Positions 45,883 through 58,545 of a stretch of 64,000 nt of DNA are shown here, in pieces. Numbering within the stretch: position 1 is the stretch's first letter; the number at the start of each line of letters is the position of its first letter. The translations under genes and the position numbers were made by a program. The DNA lies in assembly GCA_964019155.1 (NCBI GenBank), contig OZ025244.1, positions 17,331,640-17,395,639 on the forward strand, given 5' to 3'. The stretch is from Osedax fenrisi (Eukaryota; Annelida; Polychaeta; Sabellida; Siboglinidae). The notes under the pieces were generated by a model that was not told the origin of the DNA, did no database searches, and was given only the letters and a program-made list of their open reading frames with translations.

Positions 45883-47977
45883 TAATGTTTACTATTAGGT
45901 CTTAGAAAGCATCGTTTTTAATCATATTTACAGATATAATTAGGATAAGATTTGTACATGAAGTAATAGATAACTGATTAACATAAATATTTGTTATAGT
46001 ATTAAATGAAAATTATGAAGGTGAACAAGTTTTTCAAAAGTGAAATATCTTTTTATAATTTGCGAGAACCTATAATATTGTGAGCGAATTTCATACAGTT
46101 TTAAACTCATTGAAAGAGTTATTACCGTTTTAGTGACATTAACATGATATATAAAACTAAAGTAGTCCAAACCCCCTATTTAGTTATATATTTACATAAA
46201 AACATTGTTTAACAGGATATTATGAGAAATGACATGCATTAATTCACATGGACAGTATACAGGTATATATTCTATTAGATATGTTATGTGCTATTTTCAC
46301 ATGTTTATAATTATAACCAGAATAAATATGTATTCGGCTCAAAAATATAGTAAAATATTCAGAATATATAATTGTATTAAATTAATTTCCCAATATAAGC
46401 ATTTAGATATTTTAAATGTTTTAATAAATACATTTTTTATATTTAATACATATGTTATATTATAATTATATGATTTATGGATATCACTGACTTTTTTAAT
46501 GGACTCAATATTACTTAATTAAATATAATTTAATTATTATATAACATTTTCAGAATGAACTTGAATGCAAAAGAAATAATTTGTTATTTAATAAATATGA
46601 CACTAATAAAATTTAATTATTTATATGATTATAATAAATTATAAATTTATCAGCATGGTTTTAAAGTTTATTTCCAATTATAATATAAATATGGTTTATT
46701 ACATATGCAAATAGTATGGGATATGTAATCACTTGAAATAATGGTTGTTTTCCCATTTATCAAATCTTTAATAAATGGTTTTTAACATAATTAGGTATCT
46801 TGGATCATACAGGATAAGTTACATATATATCATTGTTCATTTCACTAACAAAATTAATTGATTTTTATATTTATCTTATAGAAGTTATTTTTAATGAATA
46901 TTATATGGACACTAGGGAACTATAATAATAATATAGAATACAATTATTTTATATGTAATATTGATTGCTATAAATATAATAGAATTGGGTAATAAGAACT
47001 ATATGATAAAAGATAAAATAAATAAATTTATTAAATATATGATTATTTAATATTAGAGGTTTAGTAGATTAATATTAGCCAATATAAAATATAAATAATA
47101 GTTACGTATATATACATTTATAATATATAATATTCAAGAAAATAAACGTTATAGTGTAGATACTATATATATATATCATTATGGTTTACATTAGTATGAT
47201 TATTAACAAAATGTAGTAATTACAATTAAAGACTTTTTATTTCAAAGAAATAGTTTTAATAATATATAAATTTGAAGTAAAAATAATAGTAAATAATAGA
47301 AAATTAATTTATATAAATAAATAGGTTGTTCATATTTTAAAATGTATTAAATTATTATTTATATGATGAAAAATGTTCATCACTAAGAAATATGATATTT
47401 TGGATTTAAATTCTACATATCTGAAGTGAGAAATAGATAACATACGTATGTAATTTAATAAAACGATAACAATATTGTTGCATAAAAACCATGTCAAATC
47501 TAGATCTATTTCAGTGACAGGTATTCAATACTACTTAAATGTCGTAGGTAGGGAGTATTATATCTTGGCTTCGCAAAATCTTTGATAGTAGTATAAAAAC
47601 ATAGTTTCAATATAATAATAATTTAATGAGATATAAAATAGTTTATTATAATTATGTGTATGTAGAATATCAACTAGTCTTAAATACTATGAAGTTTATA
47701 GTATGAACTGATCATGTTAACATGCAAGTATCTTAACTATTTCAAGTCATTAATATATTACTAATAGGTAAAGTATTGTGTAGGATTTACTAATTTAATA
47801 TCTATTATAATTTATAGAAGATATATCGTTTAAAAATATTTAAAAAATTAGATTAAGTTTAGTACTTCGACAAAATATAATGTTAATGTTTCAATGCAGC
47901 CAACAGTTGAAATTAACCTTTGTAATATAAATCTAATATTTTTTTGAGAAATATGTTATAACCTCTGCCATAATAAT
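45880..47977. other. AT-rich intergenic DNA, no supported gene
   Basis: No transposon ends or coding pattern recognised. 47544-47580 repeats the 28067 block (GTAGGTAGGGAGTATTAT, GCTTCGCAAAATC). Confidence 0.6.
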
Positions 47978-48901
47978 TGTTATGTTGTGTAGGAGGAATA
48001 TGGTAAAGACAGCGAAGGCTTTAGTATGTTTATTTGGATATAACGTAATACAATGTGAATGATACATGGCTCGATATTTATACACATTCGAGGCATGTGC
48101 ATTCAGCCGAATCGGTTGGACGAGCCCATTATTTACAATGGGGTGTCATATTAGGATAACATCCCTTTATCTGATAAGAGTGAACTACATTACGGTACCG
48201 GATATCCATCAGTCACATAGTATCGGATACTTGGTGGAGCAAGTCTTTTTAGAGAGGTTCCTGGATATGATGTTGGAGGTGGCCATGGGGATGGCAATAC
48301 ATGCGTTGTGTATGGCTGTGAGGGTATTACGGATTTCGCGAGTGATGGCAAAGGCGTCACGGGTTTCGTGCATAACGGCAAGGGCTGGAGCATCACGGAG
48401 GTCGTGTATGGCCGCTGGGGCATCACGGATGTAGTGGGTGCCATACTATTTCTGAGGGCTAACCAAAATGAGTCTAATGAGGTATTTTTTGTATCCCACG
48501 TACGGCTATATTAGAACGATGCACCCCTAGTTCCTAAGGTGCATATAATATATTCGATTTTGCTTGTTTCCGTACTGAACTCTTTACGGTTGAAGGACAG
48601 CATGAGGTCGACATGCCTCTTGAATCTGTCGACTTCGGTTTATCTGTTTGCGTTCCAGTCAAATAAGGGTTGGGGAAGTGATGCCATTATTAGGGAAGTG
48701 GGTATTTCCTCTTACACAACTGCCACCATGTTATGTTGTGTAAGATAAATATGGTAAAGACAGCGAAGGCTTAATATGTTTATTAGATATAACGTAATAC
48801 AATGTGAATGATACATGACTCGATATTTATACACGTGCGAGGCATGTGCATTCAGCCGAATCGGTTTTTTATTTACATGAGGATTTCGTATTAGTATAAC
48901 A
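47978..48901 (-). mobile_element. TRIM-like non-autonomous LTR retrotransposon (924 bp)
   Basis: LTRs at 47978-48161 (184 bp) and 48729-48901 (173 bp), TG...CA, clearly alike but diverged and with indels. A perfect 5-bp duplication ATAAT flanks the element (47973-47977, 48902-48906). The - strand is sense: TGGTGGCAGTTGTG (48728 downwards) is the primer-binding site just after the 5' LTR, and ATAAAGGGA (48170-48162) is the polypurine tract just before the 3' LTR. In each LTR the - strand has TATAAATA (near 48822 and 48075) and, about 40 bp on, AATAAA. Only 567 bp lie inside, so proteins must come from elsewhere. Confidence 0.88.
48190..48444 (-). CDS. Pro/Thr/Ser-rich frame inside the TRIM-like element
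   Basis: 84-residue frame with repeats such as TTSVMPQRPYTTSVMLQ and LPSLAKSVIPSQPYTTHV, from short repeats in DNA (CATCACGGA-GTCGTGTATGG). It has no retroviral motif. It may be a shadow of the DNA repeats or a remnant of Gag. Low confidence that it is translated. Confidence 0.25.
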   Translation of the reverse strand: MAPTTSVMPQRPYTTSVMLQPLPLCTKPVTPLPSLAKSVIPSQPYTTHVLPSPWPPPTSYPGTSLKRLAPPSIRYYVTDGYPVP

Positions 48902-49072
48902 ATAATTACTGCCACATATTTCACAAATTATATGTTCAGGAAATGCTATATTTATATTTAATATACGCTTATTAGTTATAGACATAAACATTAGTTTAAG
49001 TAACGCGAATTTAATTCTGATTGGATAGTGGATATTAAATAATATATGGTATATCTAAATATCGATATATTT

Positions 49073-50131
49073 AGGGTGTCGATATTATGTCCCAATGTTT
49101 CGGTATTCGAGGCAGTGCCTGTAATATCGACACCCCTGTTATCTCAGAGTTAAACAAACTAAATTAAATTTTAAAATAGCTATTATATGTATATATCTAC
49201 TTATAAATAAAATGTGGATATATTTAATTGAGAAATAATAAAGTTATGGTGATTTATTGTTAGGGTGTCGGTATTCGAGTACTCTCCCCTACTACAAAAA
49301 ATGTTAATTAATAAAATATTCATAAATATATAAATAGTCGAAAAAAGTATTTTTTATTTTTTAATTATTCAAAATAGTGCTGATATATCCAATAAACTGA
49401 TTTTTTATTACGTTTTTAAATTTATGAAAACAAATTTTCAAATTAAAACCGTATCAAGAATATACAAATGTATTGATATATATCACTATATTATTAAAAA
49501 ATAAAGCATTCTAAAAATTATATATAATTTTTATATTTGTTATCAAATATTCATAAAGATTTAAGCATATATCTAGAGGTCATATAAGTCCCTAATACGG
49601 ACAATCCATATGTCTTAATACGGACACCCTATAACCAATCAGCGCGCAACGTATGAACTTTTATGATTTTCATAAAAATCGCGTGCGTTATAATATGAAT
49701 ACCACCAATAAAGCTAAATCTAAAAAATGTATTATTTGGATACTTAAATTGTATTATTAATTAAAAAAATAATAAAAATAAATAAATTATTAACTAATTA
49801 AATTAGAATAAATAATTCATAAAATTAATTATAAATAATGTAATTGTAATTTTTCTGATTGATTCATCAATAATATAAAGTTTATCTAGTGTATATAGGG
49901 TATACGTATTATAACACAAGGTGTCCGTATTCGGGCATGGATACCGAATACGGACACCCCCGTTATCTATTGAATTAAAAGATTAAATAAAATTTTAAAA
50001 TCACAATAATATCTATAATCATATAATATTAATATATTGTAATTTTTGAATAAAAATAATGAGTCATAAAATGTAAAAACCATTTATTGTTAAAGTGTCC
50101 ATATTAGATTACTTTCCCCTACATGATGCGG
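49073..50131. mobile_element. Cluster of GTGTC(C/G)-TATT-CG inverted-repeat elements
   Basis: Two related modules: a hairpin (49073-49135; 49920-49958), about 120 bp of AT-rich DNA, then AGTGTC-type sequence ending TCCCCTAC (49262-49291; 50094-50131). A further inverted terminus (CTTAATACGGACACCCT) ends near 49630. The hairpin and spacer at 49920-50053 match 39779-39915 inverted. The ends suggest a MITE family; target duplications are not clear. Confidence 0.65.
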
Positions 50132-50191
50132 CAACTCGAAATAACGTGAGATGTATTTTATAATTTAACGCCGTATTGTCGACATTGATCA

Positions 50192-50357
50192 TCATTTGAT
50201 ACACGTATAAGGACGAGAAGCTATAACTTTTTCCAGGCTAATTTCCTCTTAAATATTATTACATTTTTAAAAAACATATTATAAATAATTCTTTTAATTA
50301 ATTTATGTGAATCAAAAGTATCGATAAAGTATTATCAATTTTATTAAATATTAAATT
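50192..50357 (-). pseudogene. U2 snRNA 5'-end fragment with copied upstream region
   Basis: GGACGAGAAGCTATAAC at 50202-50218 corresponds to the first 14 or so bases of U2 (GGCCGAGAAGCGAT in the gene, - strand). The following 140 bp to 50357 match the upstream flank of the U2 gene at 54695-54835, with the same CTAATTTCCTCTTAAATATT and CAAAAGTATCGATAAAGTAT. So a copy of the U2 promoter region and first bases was made, then lost the rest of U2. Confidence 0.8.
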
Positions 50358-51605
50358 GCTTCTCAGCCCTTTATTTTATATAAATTTATGTTATTTGTGA
50401 TATTAAAAATATTAAATTGTATACGTATTGGCTAAGATGAAGGTATAAAGTTGCTTCTCGGCTCTTAAGTTTATTTAAATTTATATTATTTATGATATTA
50501 CAAATATTAATTTAGTCGGCGTATTGGCTAAGATGAAGATATAAAGTTGCTTCTCGGCCCTTTAGTTTATATAAATTTATATTATTTATGATATTACAAA
50601 TATTCATTTAGTCGGCGTACACTGTACGCCGTACAGTGTACGCCGTACACTCCAATATAATGGCTAAGATAAAGGTATAATTGTACTTCTCGGCCATTTA
50701 GTTTATATAAATTTATATTATTGATGATATTACAAATATTAATTTAATCAGTTTATTGGCTAAGATGAATGTATAATGTTGATTCTCGACCCTTTAATTT
50801 ATATAAATTTATATTATTGATAATATTACAAATATTAATTTAGTCGGTGTATTGGCTAAGATGAAGGTATAATGTTACTTCTTAGCCCTTTAGTTTATAT
50901 AAATTTATATTATTTATGATATTAAAAATATTAATTTTTTAGGAATATTGGCTAAGATGAAGGTATAATGTTGCTTCTCAGCCCTTTGGCTAAGATTATT
51001 TAATACTATTTATGTTATTAAACATTTTATTTAGTCGGCGTATTGGCTAAGATAAAGGTATAATGTTGCTTCTCGGCCCTTTAGTTTATATAAATTTATA
51101 TTATTGATGATATTAAAAATATAAATTTAGTCAGCGTATTGGCTAAGATGAAGGTATAATGTTGCTTCTCGGCCCTTTAGTTTATATAAATGTATATTAT
51201 TTATGATATTAAAAATATTCATTTAGTCGGCGTATTGGCTAAGATGAATGTATAATGTTGATTCTCGTCCCTTTAATTTATATAAATTTAAATTATTGAT
51301 GAAATTAAACATTTTAATTTAGTCGGCGTATTGGCTAAGATGAAGGTATAATGTTGGTTCTCGGCCCTTTAGTTTATATAAATTTATATTATTGATAATA
51401 TTACAAATATTAATTTAGTCGGTGTATTGGCTAAGATGAAGGTAGGTTATAATGTTACTTCTCAGCCCTTTAATTTATATAAATTTATATTATTTATGAT
51501 ATTCAAAATATTAATTTAGTCGGTGTATTGTCTGTGGTGAAGGTATAATTTTGCTTCTGAGCCCTTTGGCTAAGATTATTTAATACTATTTTTGCTATTA
51601 AAAAT
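50356..51605 (+). repeat. Tandem array built from the 5' end of U2 snRNA (about 13 units)
   Basis: Units of about 95-100 bp contain TTGCTTCTCGGCCCTTT and, after ~65 bp of AT-rich filler ending in TTTAGTCGGCGTATT, GGCTAAGATGAAGG. U2 begins ATCGCTTCTCGGCCTTTTGG CTAAGAT in most eukaryotes, so both pieces match U2 nucleotides about 4-30. Units centre near 50360, 50454, 50549, 50683, 50783, 50878, 50974, 51068, 51168, 51261, 51358, 51460 and 51556. In two (50974, 51556) the pieces are contiguous (GCCCTTTGGCTAAGATTATT), the ancestral state. A palindromic GTACACTGTACGCC insertion lies at 50620-50650. Confidence 0.85.
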
Positions 51606-53130
51606 ATTAATATATTCATTTCGAAAGCTTCAAATAGTAAATACTAGTCGTAACCAACCCGGCAATGCTCAGTTTTTAATTGTTTGCCTATCTATTATTT
51701 ATTAAGTATAGCTCTTCCTGATTCTACATTGCTAGATATATATATGCTAAATAAATTTTAGCTAAAATACAAACAAATATTTTTTTTATATTTCAAAAAG
51801 TAATGGAAAAATATTACAAAATATATTTTTTTTAAATGTTTTAAGAACAATATAAAAAATATAATATTTATATATTATATATTATATATTAAAATAATAT
51901 TTCAAAAATTTGAAGAAAAATATAAAAAAAATACAAAAAATATAAAAAAAAATTACAAAATATATTTTTTTTAAATATCGAAAAATATTTTTAAAATATA
52001 ATAAATATTTCGAATTATATTTTAAAAAAATCTCTTATTACTTTCTAATATTTGTCAATATAAATTGTAGTTGTCTCCCTAAAAATAAATAATTGGTGAT
52101 GAGTCATCCGCTAGAAAATATAAATCCCTATCCACTTGGTTCTTTTGTCCCATTAAACCAAATTTGAAAATAATGTGCAAAAGTTTTCGAAAATTTTGTG
52201 GACACATTTTTGCAAAATTCACAATAATTTTTAGAATTTATAAAGATTTAGTAAACAATCAACACATTTGCAAATCAAAAATAAATTATCTATAGAATAT
52301 AATAAAAACAAAATATATGGTTATATATAAATATATATATAAGCCTAGAATAAATATATTGTTTTCCTCCATTGATTGATTCAATACAGTAGTTTATTAA
52401 TTAGGTGTTTATAGACCTATCCTCTATTATTTTTCATTGAATAGATATACAACCCTTAATGATATTAAATATAAAATATGTATTAAATATGCATATTACA
52501 TACATGCATGTATATCAATTTATATGAATCAAAATAAATTTTAAGATTTTTTTTTCGTTAATCATAAATAATAAAATAATAGAAGGTAGACTTTTTAAAA
52601 AATATAATCATTTTTCTCCAATACAAATTATATTTTAAAATGTAATTAAATCTATCAATATATTAATTAATTTATATTAATATAGGATTTGCTAGATAAT
52701 AATAAGATTTGTAAACTTCGTGTTTTATTTTTTAATTTTTTACAAACTTTGCATATTATTTGTAATTTATTTTCGTACAATTTTTGAAAATCATAATTTT
52801 ATATTTGCATACATTATTTTTTAATATTTTGCAAACTTCGTGTTTTATTTTCAAATATTTGACAAATTTTGTGTTTTATAAATTGTTTTCATAAAAATTT
52901 CTAAAATTATTTTCGTATTATTTTAAATAAAATGCATTAAGTTATTGGTGTTACAGAGATATGTGGAAAAAAATGCTGCTTCTTTATCTGTTGATGATTT
53001 AAAATATAACATTAATAATATTAAAATATAATATACTTTCTAATAATTGAAAAGTAAATTTGCCCCACCTAATTATAAATATGTTAAGTAATTTTCTTAT
53101 TGAATTTTTATTTACTTCTTCTATTAAGGT
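51605..53130 (+). repeat. 1.5-kb direct repeat, left copy
   Basis: From ATTCATTTCGAAAGCTTC through ACTAGTCGTAACCAACCCGG, the ATTTTTTTTAAATGTT runs and AAATTTGCCCCACCTA, it matches 57065-58545 in order with many small differences. No coding frame is visible. It may be a non-autonomous element or a segmental copy. Confidence 0.85.
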
Positions 53131-54500
53131 TAGAATTTGATAATATGAATCAACCAAGTATGAAGGTAAAATTCACAACACTCCTCACCAACCTCCATCT
53201 TGGCTACATTTGCCACAATCAGTGTTAACCTATGCATACTACAAACATTAGAGTATAACTTCAACATTTTCAAATTAATTCATCGATTAAGAATAATACT
53301 ACAGTTGTACACATCATCAAACCAAGTACGATGACATACATTTAATCATCATTTAATCATCATTAATTAAATAGTCCTATAAACTTTATAGTCTTAAAAT
53401 AAAAAATGTATTGATAAAATATAAAAATATAAAATTTATAATAAAATATGGAAAGAATGTTAAATTAATCAATTACAATAATTATAAAATATAGAAAAAT
53501 AAATAAATACCGATATAAAAAATAAAAAAACTGGGATAAAATTATAAATAATTATAAAATGTATAAAGAATATATAGCGAACATTTTATAAATATAAAAT
53601 AAGTGAGAATATATGAAATAATTGTATAAATCGTATACAATTTAATAGTCAGAGTAATAAGTATAAGTATACACAATTAGTAAAAGATTAAATACATTTT
53701 TTTAAATCACTTTTATAAATAGTTTTTATTTTTTGTTGTACCTAATTGTATAGTTTTTATATAATGAATAATTTGTTAATATTTGTTAATATTGTTTTAA
53801 GTATTTTTTTACTGTCTTAAACTTAACAACTTAAGTTTTAGTTTAACGATATCAAAAAAATTTAGTATATTTTTTTTAAGATAAATATTATGAGAAGTTT
53901 TAAATACTACTTTTAGTGCATGCTTTTGAAGTTTAATAATTGGTTTAATATTGCTTTCAAAATTATTTTCACATATATATATAATATACATATATTAATA
54001 AATATAATATATAAATATAAATTTTCAAATTTATATAAAGTACTATAGAAATAATTAAGGAATGTGGATTGATATACAAATTAATAAAATTATTAAAGTC
54101 ATCATATATATAAATATATTACTATATACTACAGTATATACATTATAGTCATATTTATAATGTAATTTCTTAGATGTGATACTTTATTACATGGTAAATA
54201 ATAAGCAATAATTACATGGTAAAAATCGATAATTTTTAGATGAAGTTTATACATTGTTTATGTAATAATTACATCGATGTAATTACTTGAAGAAAAATAC
54301 ATAATATTCGAAACTCTTTTAACATGCAAATATTTTGTAGAAATATAATACTTCATAAAAGAACATAATAAAATGATAGATATTATATATAATAATATAT
54401 ATATATATTATAATTTATAATATATATATATATTATATATTAAAATATATATACATAATATAAATAGTGTAGATATAAATTGTTATTTAATTTATCCCCT
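53131..54500. other. AT-rich DNA downstream of U2, no supported gene
   Basis: Low-complexity A/T sequence with TA-rich tracts near 54390-54450. A patch at 53170-53290 is more mixed but shows no supported frame. Confidence 0.6.
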
Positions 54501-54694
54501 AAGGGAGTGCGCTGGTCCTGGAAGTAATGCAATACCAGGTCAACGCGTGGAAAACTTGGAGCAAGCCCCAATATTTTTCCGAATATCAAAAATCAGTTTA
54601 ATTTCGAAGTCAAGCTATGCAAGACATAAGAGAAATTAAGCTCTTAAGAACAGATACTACACTTTGATCTGAGCCAAAAAGGCCGAGAAGCGAT
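54501..54694 (-). ncRNA. U2: U2 spliceosomal snRNA
   Basis: On the - strand it starts ATCGCTTCTCGGCC and contains the invariant branch-point pairing region GTGTAGTATCTGTTCTT, stem-loop IIa (TAAGAG...CTCTTA around TTAATTT), an Sm-type site GATTTTTGA, a GGGGCTTGCTCC stem and stem-loop IV (GACCTGGTATTGC...TCCAGGACCAG), ending near CTCCCTT. The length of about 194 nt is normal. U2 pairs with the intron branch point and with U6. Two oddities: five T instead of four after GGCC, and GGCTCAGATCA where nearly all U2 have GGCTAAGATCA. These raise the possibility of a variant or a pseudogene. Confidence 0.9.
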
Positions 54695-54835
54695 AACTTT
54701 TTACGTGCTAATTTCCTCTTAAATATTATTTCATTTAAAAAATATATATTATAATTTATTCTTATATTTAATTTATTTTAATCAAAAGTATCGATAAAGT
54801 ATTATCAATTTTATTAAATATTAAAAATCTAAACA
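54695..54835 (-). promoter_or_regulatory. U2 upstream region conserved with 50215-50357
   Basis: About 140 bp upstream of the U2 5' end retain clear similarity to the upstream flank of the truncated U2 copy. snRNA genes are driven by a proximal element about 50-60 bp upstream; I cannot name its motif in this organism. Confidence 0.5.
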
Positions 54836-57064
54836 ATTTAACATAATTTTATAATTTAATAACATATGTATTATCTCTTAATTAATTAATTAGATTATTA
54901 TTAATATATTTAGTATACAAAATAACAAATATGTTAAATAATATATCTACAATCATGGCAATAATTATTTATTATTTAAATTCATAGATTTTAATATTAT
55001 TTGGTGTATTATTTCAGCCGATGATTTAGATTCAATCAGTTTATTTAATTTTGTATTGTATGGTATTTAATGTGTATATTTTAAATTTATAGTAATAATT
55101 ATATTAAAACATTATTATAATCCAATATTACAAATATTAAAATATTGCGGTTTACGGACTAACAGCAATTTTATTTTAGAAAAAAATTAATTTAATTCTG
55201 AAAATGTATCATATAGTTGGTGACTGGTGAAGCAGGCCGCCGATATATTTAAGAGTTCAAGTTGGGCGGTCCTACTAATATATAATAGCCGCCCATCGAT
55301 GTAAATATATGTCACTCAAGTATATATGTTACGCTTGATTGCACACTCTAAAATATTCCATATACTATAGTATATTAAAATATATATTTTAATACATCTA
55401 TAATATCATAGTATTTCAACAGTTACTAATATCATATTAAATACGATATTAGTAACTGTTGAAATAAATATGGATGAATATTATTCATTGAATATATAAA
55501 TATAATTTAAAATTATTATAATTATTATAGGTGATTATTATAATAATATCATATAATATATGATATAATAATAAATATGGTTAACAATATAATAGTATAA
55601 AAAATGAAATATATACATAATATATTCGATCATCATTAGTCGGTATCGAAATAATAGTCATTTAATGCATACACATATTTAAATTAAATTGGCGTTAGTC
55701 CGTTGCAACCAACATATTCACATCAAAATTCAACAATTTGAATGCAATATTATCATGCATTTTAATTTATATTGAATATAGAATAAAGTGTGAAATAAAA
55801 TATATTTTATATATCTAGAAATTAAAATTAGCGAATTATTGCACACCCTACCATCCGTACCATCCCAATATTAATATTGTAGATATCATGTATTCAATTA
55901 AATACAATACACATTAAATATATATCGTAGTTTTTCTAAGAATATAATTATAATATAACATAACATTAGTTTATAATCAGAACTATTTTTTAAAATAATA
56001 TAACTCCATATTAGAAAACATGAAATATAATTAGGTCAATTTTCAATATAAAATTTTACATATTTTGTAAAATTATGTTAAATATGCACTCCTTTGAAAT
56101 TATTTATATTAAAATTTAATAAATAGTATTAAAATAAATATAATCTAAAAAGTTATAATAGCAATATAATTCATATATAATATTTAGAATAATATATATA
56201 TGCATAATATTTTTACTATATTATAAATGCAGGTATGTAGTAGTTATTTAAACGGTTCGGTTAGAATATCAAATAATCAAACTATTCGAAAATTTCAAAT
56301 AATTTATAAATAAATATTCAAGTATTCGAAAATATCGAATAATTATTTTCACTATTCGATAAAATAGAATATTTATATAACAATTAAAACAGTTTACAAA
56401 ATATATACTAATAATATAATATGCAATATTATTAAATATTTGTTGATATATATCTTAAAATATATATTAAAAGTTTTAAGCATTTGAACGATCGGAATGC
56501 CAAACTATGTAAGCTATATGTAGTGTAGTGGGCAGTGACGCGTGCTCAATATTAATTTGTAAAGACGAATGTATTAATAGATAAGGGAGGAGCTAAGTAC
56601 GTATCCTAACCTATGATTATATATTACTCACGAATTTATGTTTGCATGATACATTATATGATTCATAACTTTATGTATAGAAATAGGTGCACTTATTAAC
56701 TATCTTAGTGCATGTATGTATTTGTATATTATATATATATATATATATATTAGTGTTGCAACCGGACCCTCATTTCCATGAATCAGTATCGTATCAGTTC
56801 ATAAAATCAAAGTATCAGTATCATAAAATCAAAGTATCAGTATTGTATCAGTACCAGTGTTGGACATTTTCAGATTTTTCACTCATTCGAAGTTTTCGAA
56901 TAGTAATTATATACACTTCGAAGATTTCAAATAGTATTATTTTTGTTAAATTAAGTATTCAAAGTGTTCAAATAGTAAAATTATTCATTTCGAAGGTATC
57001 AAATAGTAAAATTATTCATTTCAAAGGTTTCAAATAGTAAACATATTCATTTCGAAAGCTTAAA
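54836..57064. other. AT-rich DNA with hairpin and repeat remnants
   Basis: Contains ACGGACTAACAGCAATTTTA near 55155 and its inverse near 55690 (see 22904), a perfect 22-bp hairpin at 55412-55466, an array of CTATTCGAAAAT-type repeats near 56277-56375 and of TTTCGAAGGTTTCAAATAGTAAA units (about 30 bp) at 56930-57110, and a TA tract at 56728-56751. A GC-richer patch GGCCGCCGATATAT near 55235 is unexplained. Confidence 0.6.
55412..55466. repeat. Perfect 22-bp inverted repeat
   Basis: TATTTCAACAGTTACTAATATC, an 11-nt loop, then the exact reverse complement. Confidence 0.8.
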
Positions 57065-58545
57065 ATAGTAAATATATTCATTTCGAAAGCTTCAAATAGT
57101 AAATACTAGTCGTACCCAACCCGGCATTACTTACTTTTTAATTGTTTGCCTATCTATTATTTATTAAGTATAGCTCTTCCTGATTCTACATTGCTAGATA
57201 TATATATATGCTAAATAAATGTTAGCTAAAATACAAACAAATCTAGACAAATATTTTTTTTATATTTCAAAAAGTAATGGAAAAATAATTTAAAAATACA
57301 AAAAATATTACAAAATATATTTTTTTTAAATGTTCTAAGAATAATATAAAAAATATAATATTTATATATTATATATTAAAATAATATTTCAAAAATTTGA
57401 AGACAGATATAAAAAAAATACAAAAAATATAAAAAAAAATTACAAAATATATTTTTTTTAAATATCGAAACATATTTTAAAAATATAATAAATATTTCGA
57501 AATATATTTTAAAAAAATCACATTACTTTCTAATATTTGTCTATATAAATTTTAGTTGTCTCCCTAAAAATAAATAATTGGTGATGAGTCGTCCACTTCA
57601 CAATATAATTCCCTATCCACTCGGTTCTTACCAATTAAACCAAATTTGAAAATAATTTGCAAAAGTTTTCGAAAATTTGGTGGTAACATTTTTACAAACT
57701 TTACATTAATTTTTAGAATTCAATAAAGATTTAGTAAAAATTCAACACATTTGCAAATGAAAAATAAATTATCTGTAGAATATAATAAAAACAAAATATA
57801 TGGTTATATATAAATATATATTTATATATATAAACCCAGAATAAATATATATATAAGCCTAGAATAAATATATTAGTATATAATATAAATATTTGAACAA
57901 TAACTGAATAAACAGTGGTTTATTAATTGGTGTTTATAGACCTATCCTCCATTATTTTTCATTGAATAGATATACAACCCTTAAGGGTAAAATTATTAAT
58001 TAATAATGATATTAAATATAAAATATTATATCAATTTATATGAATACAAATAAATTTTAAGATAGTAACTTGTTACCTATTTTATATTAAATAAGATACT
58101 TTAATAAGATTTGTAAACTTCATGTTTTATTTTACAAAATTATACAAACTTTGCATATTATTTGTAAATTATTTTCGTACAATTTTTGAAAATCATAATT
58201 TATTATTTTAATATATTTTGCAAACTTTGTGTTTTATTTTCAAAAATTTTACAAACTTTGTGTTTTATTTTCAAAAAATTTACAAACTTTCGAAAATCAT
58301 TTTCGTATTATTTTATATAAAATACATTAATTGTAAGTACAGCTTTTTAACTTAAGTTACTCGCTTTACAGATATATGAGGAAAAACCGACCGCTTCTTT
58401 ATCTGTTGGTGATTTAAAATATAACATTAATAATATTGAAAATATAATATACTTTCTAATAATTGAAAAGTAAATTTGCCCCACCTATTTATAAAAGTTA
58501 AGTAATTTTCTTATTTAATTTGTATTTACTTCCTCTATTGACTTT
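57065..58545 (+). repeat. 1.5-kb direct repeat, right copy
   Basis: Counterpart of 51605-53130, ending near CTTATTTAATTTGTATTTAC. Preceded by the ~30-bp TTCGAA repeats of which 51605 keeps only one unit. Confidence 0.85.

Noticed and set aside
45890..46200. Weak LINE-like words on the - strand (WTTLVLYIMLMSL)
   Set aside because: Too few motif residues and several stops; could be chance in AT-rich DNA.
48066..48748. + strand reading frames in the TRIM-like element
   Set aside because: The element's PBS, PPT, TATA and AATAAA signals all place its sense strand on the - strand.
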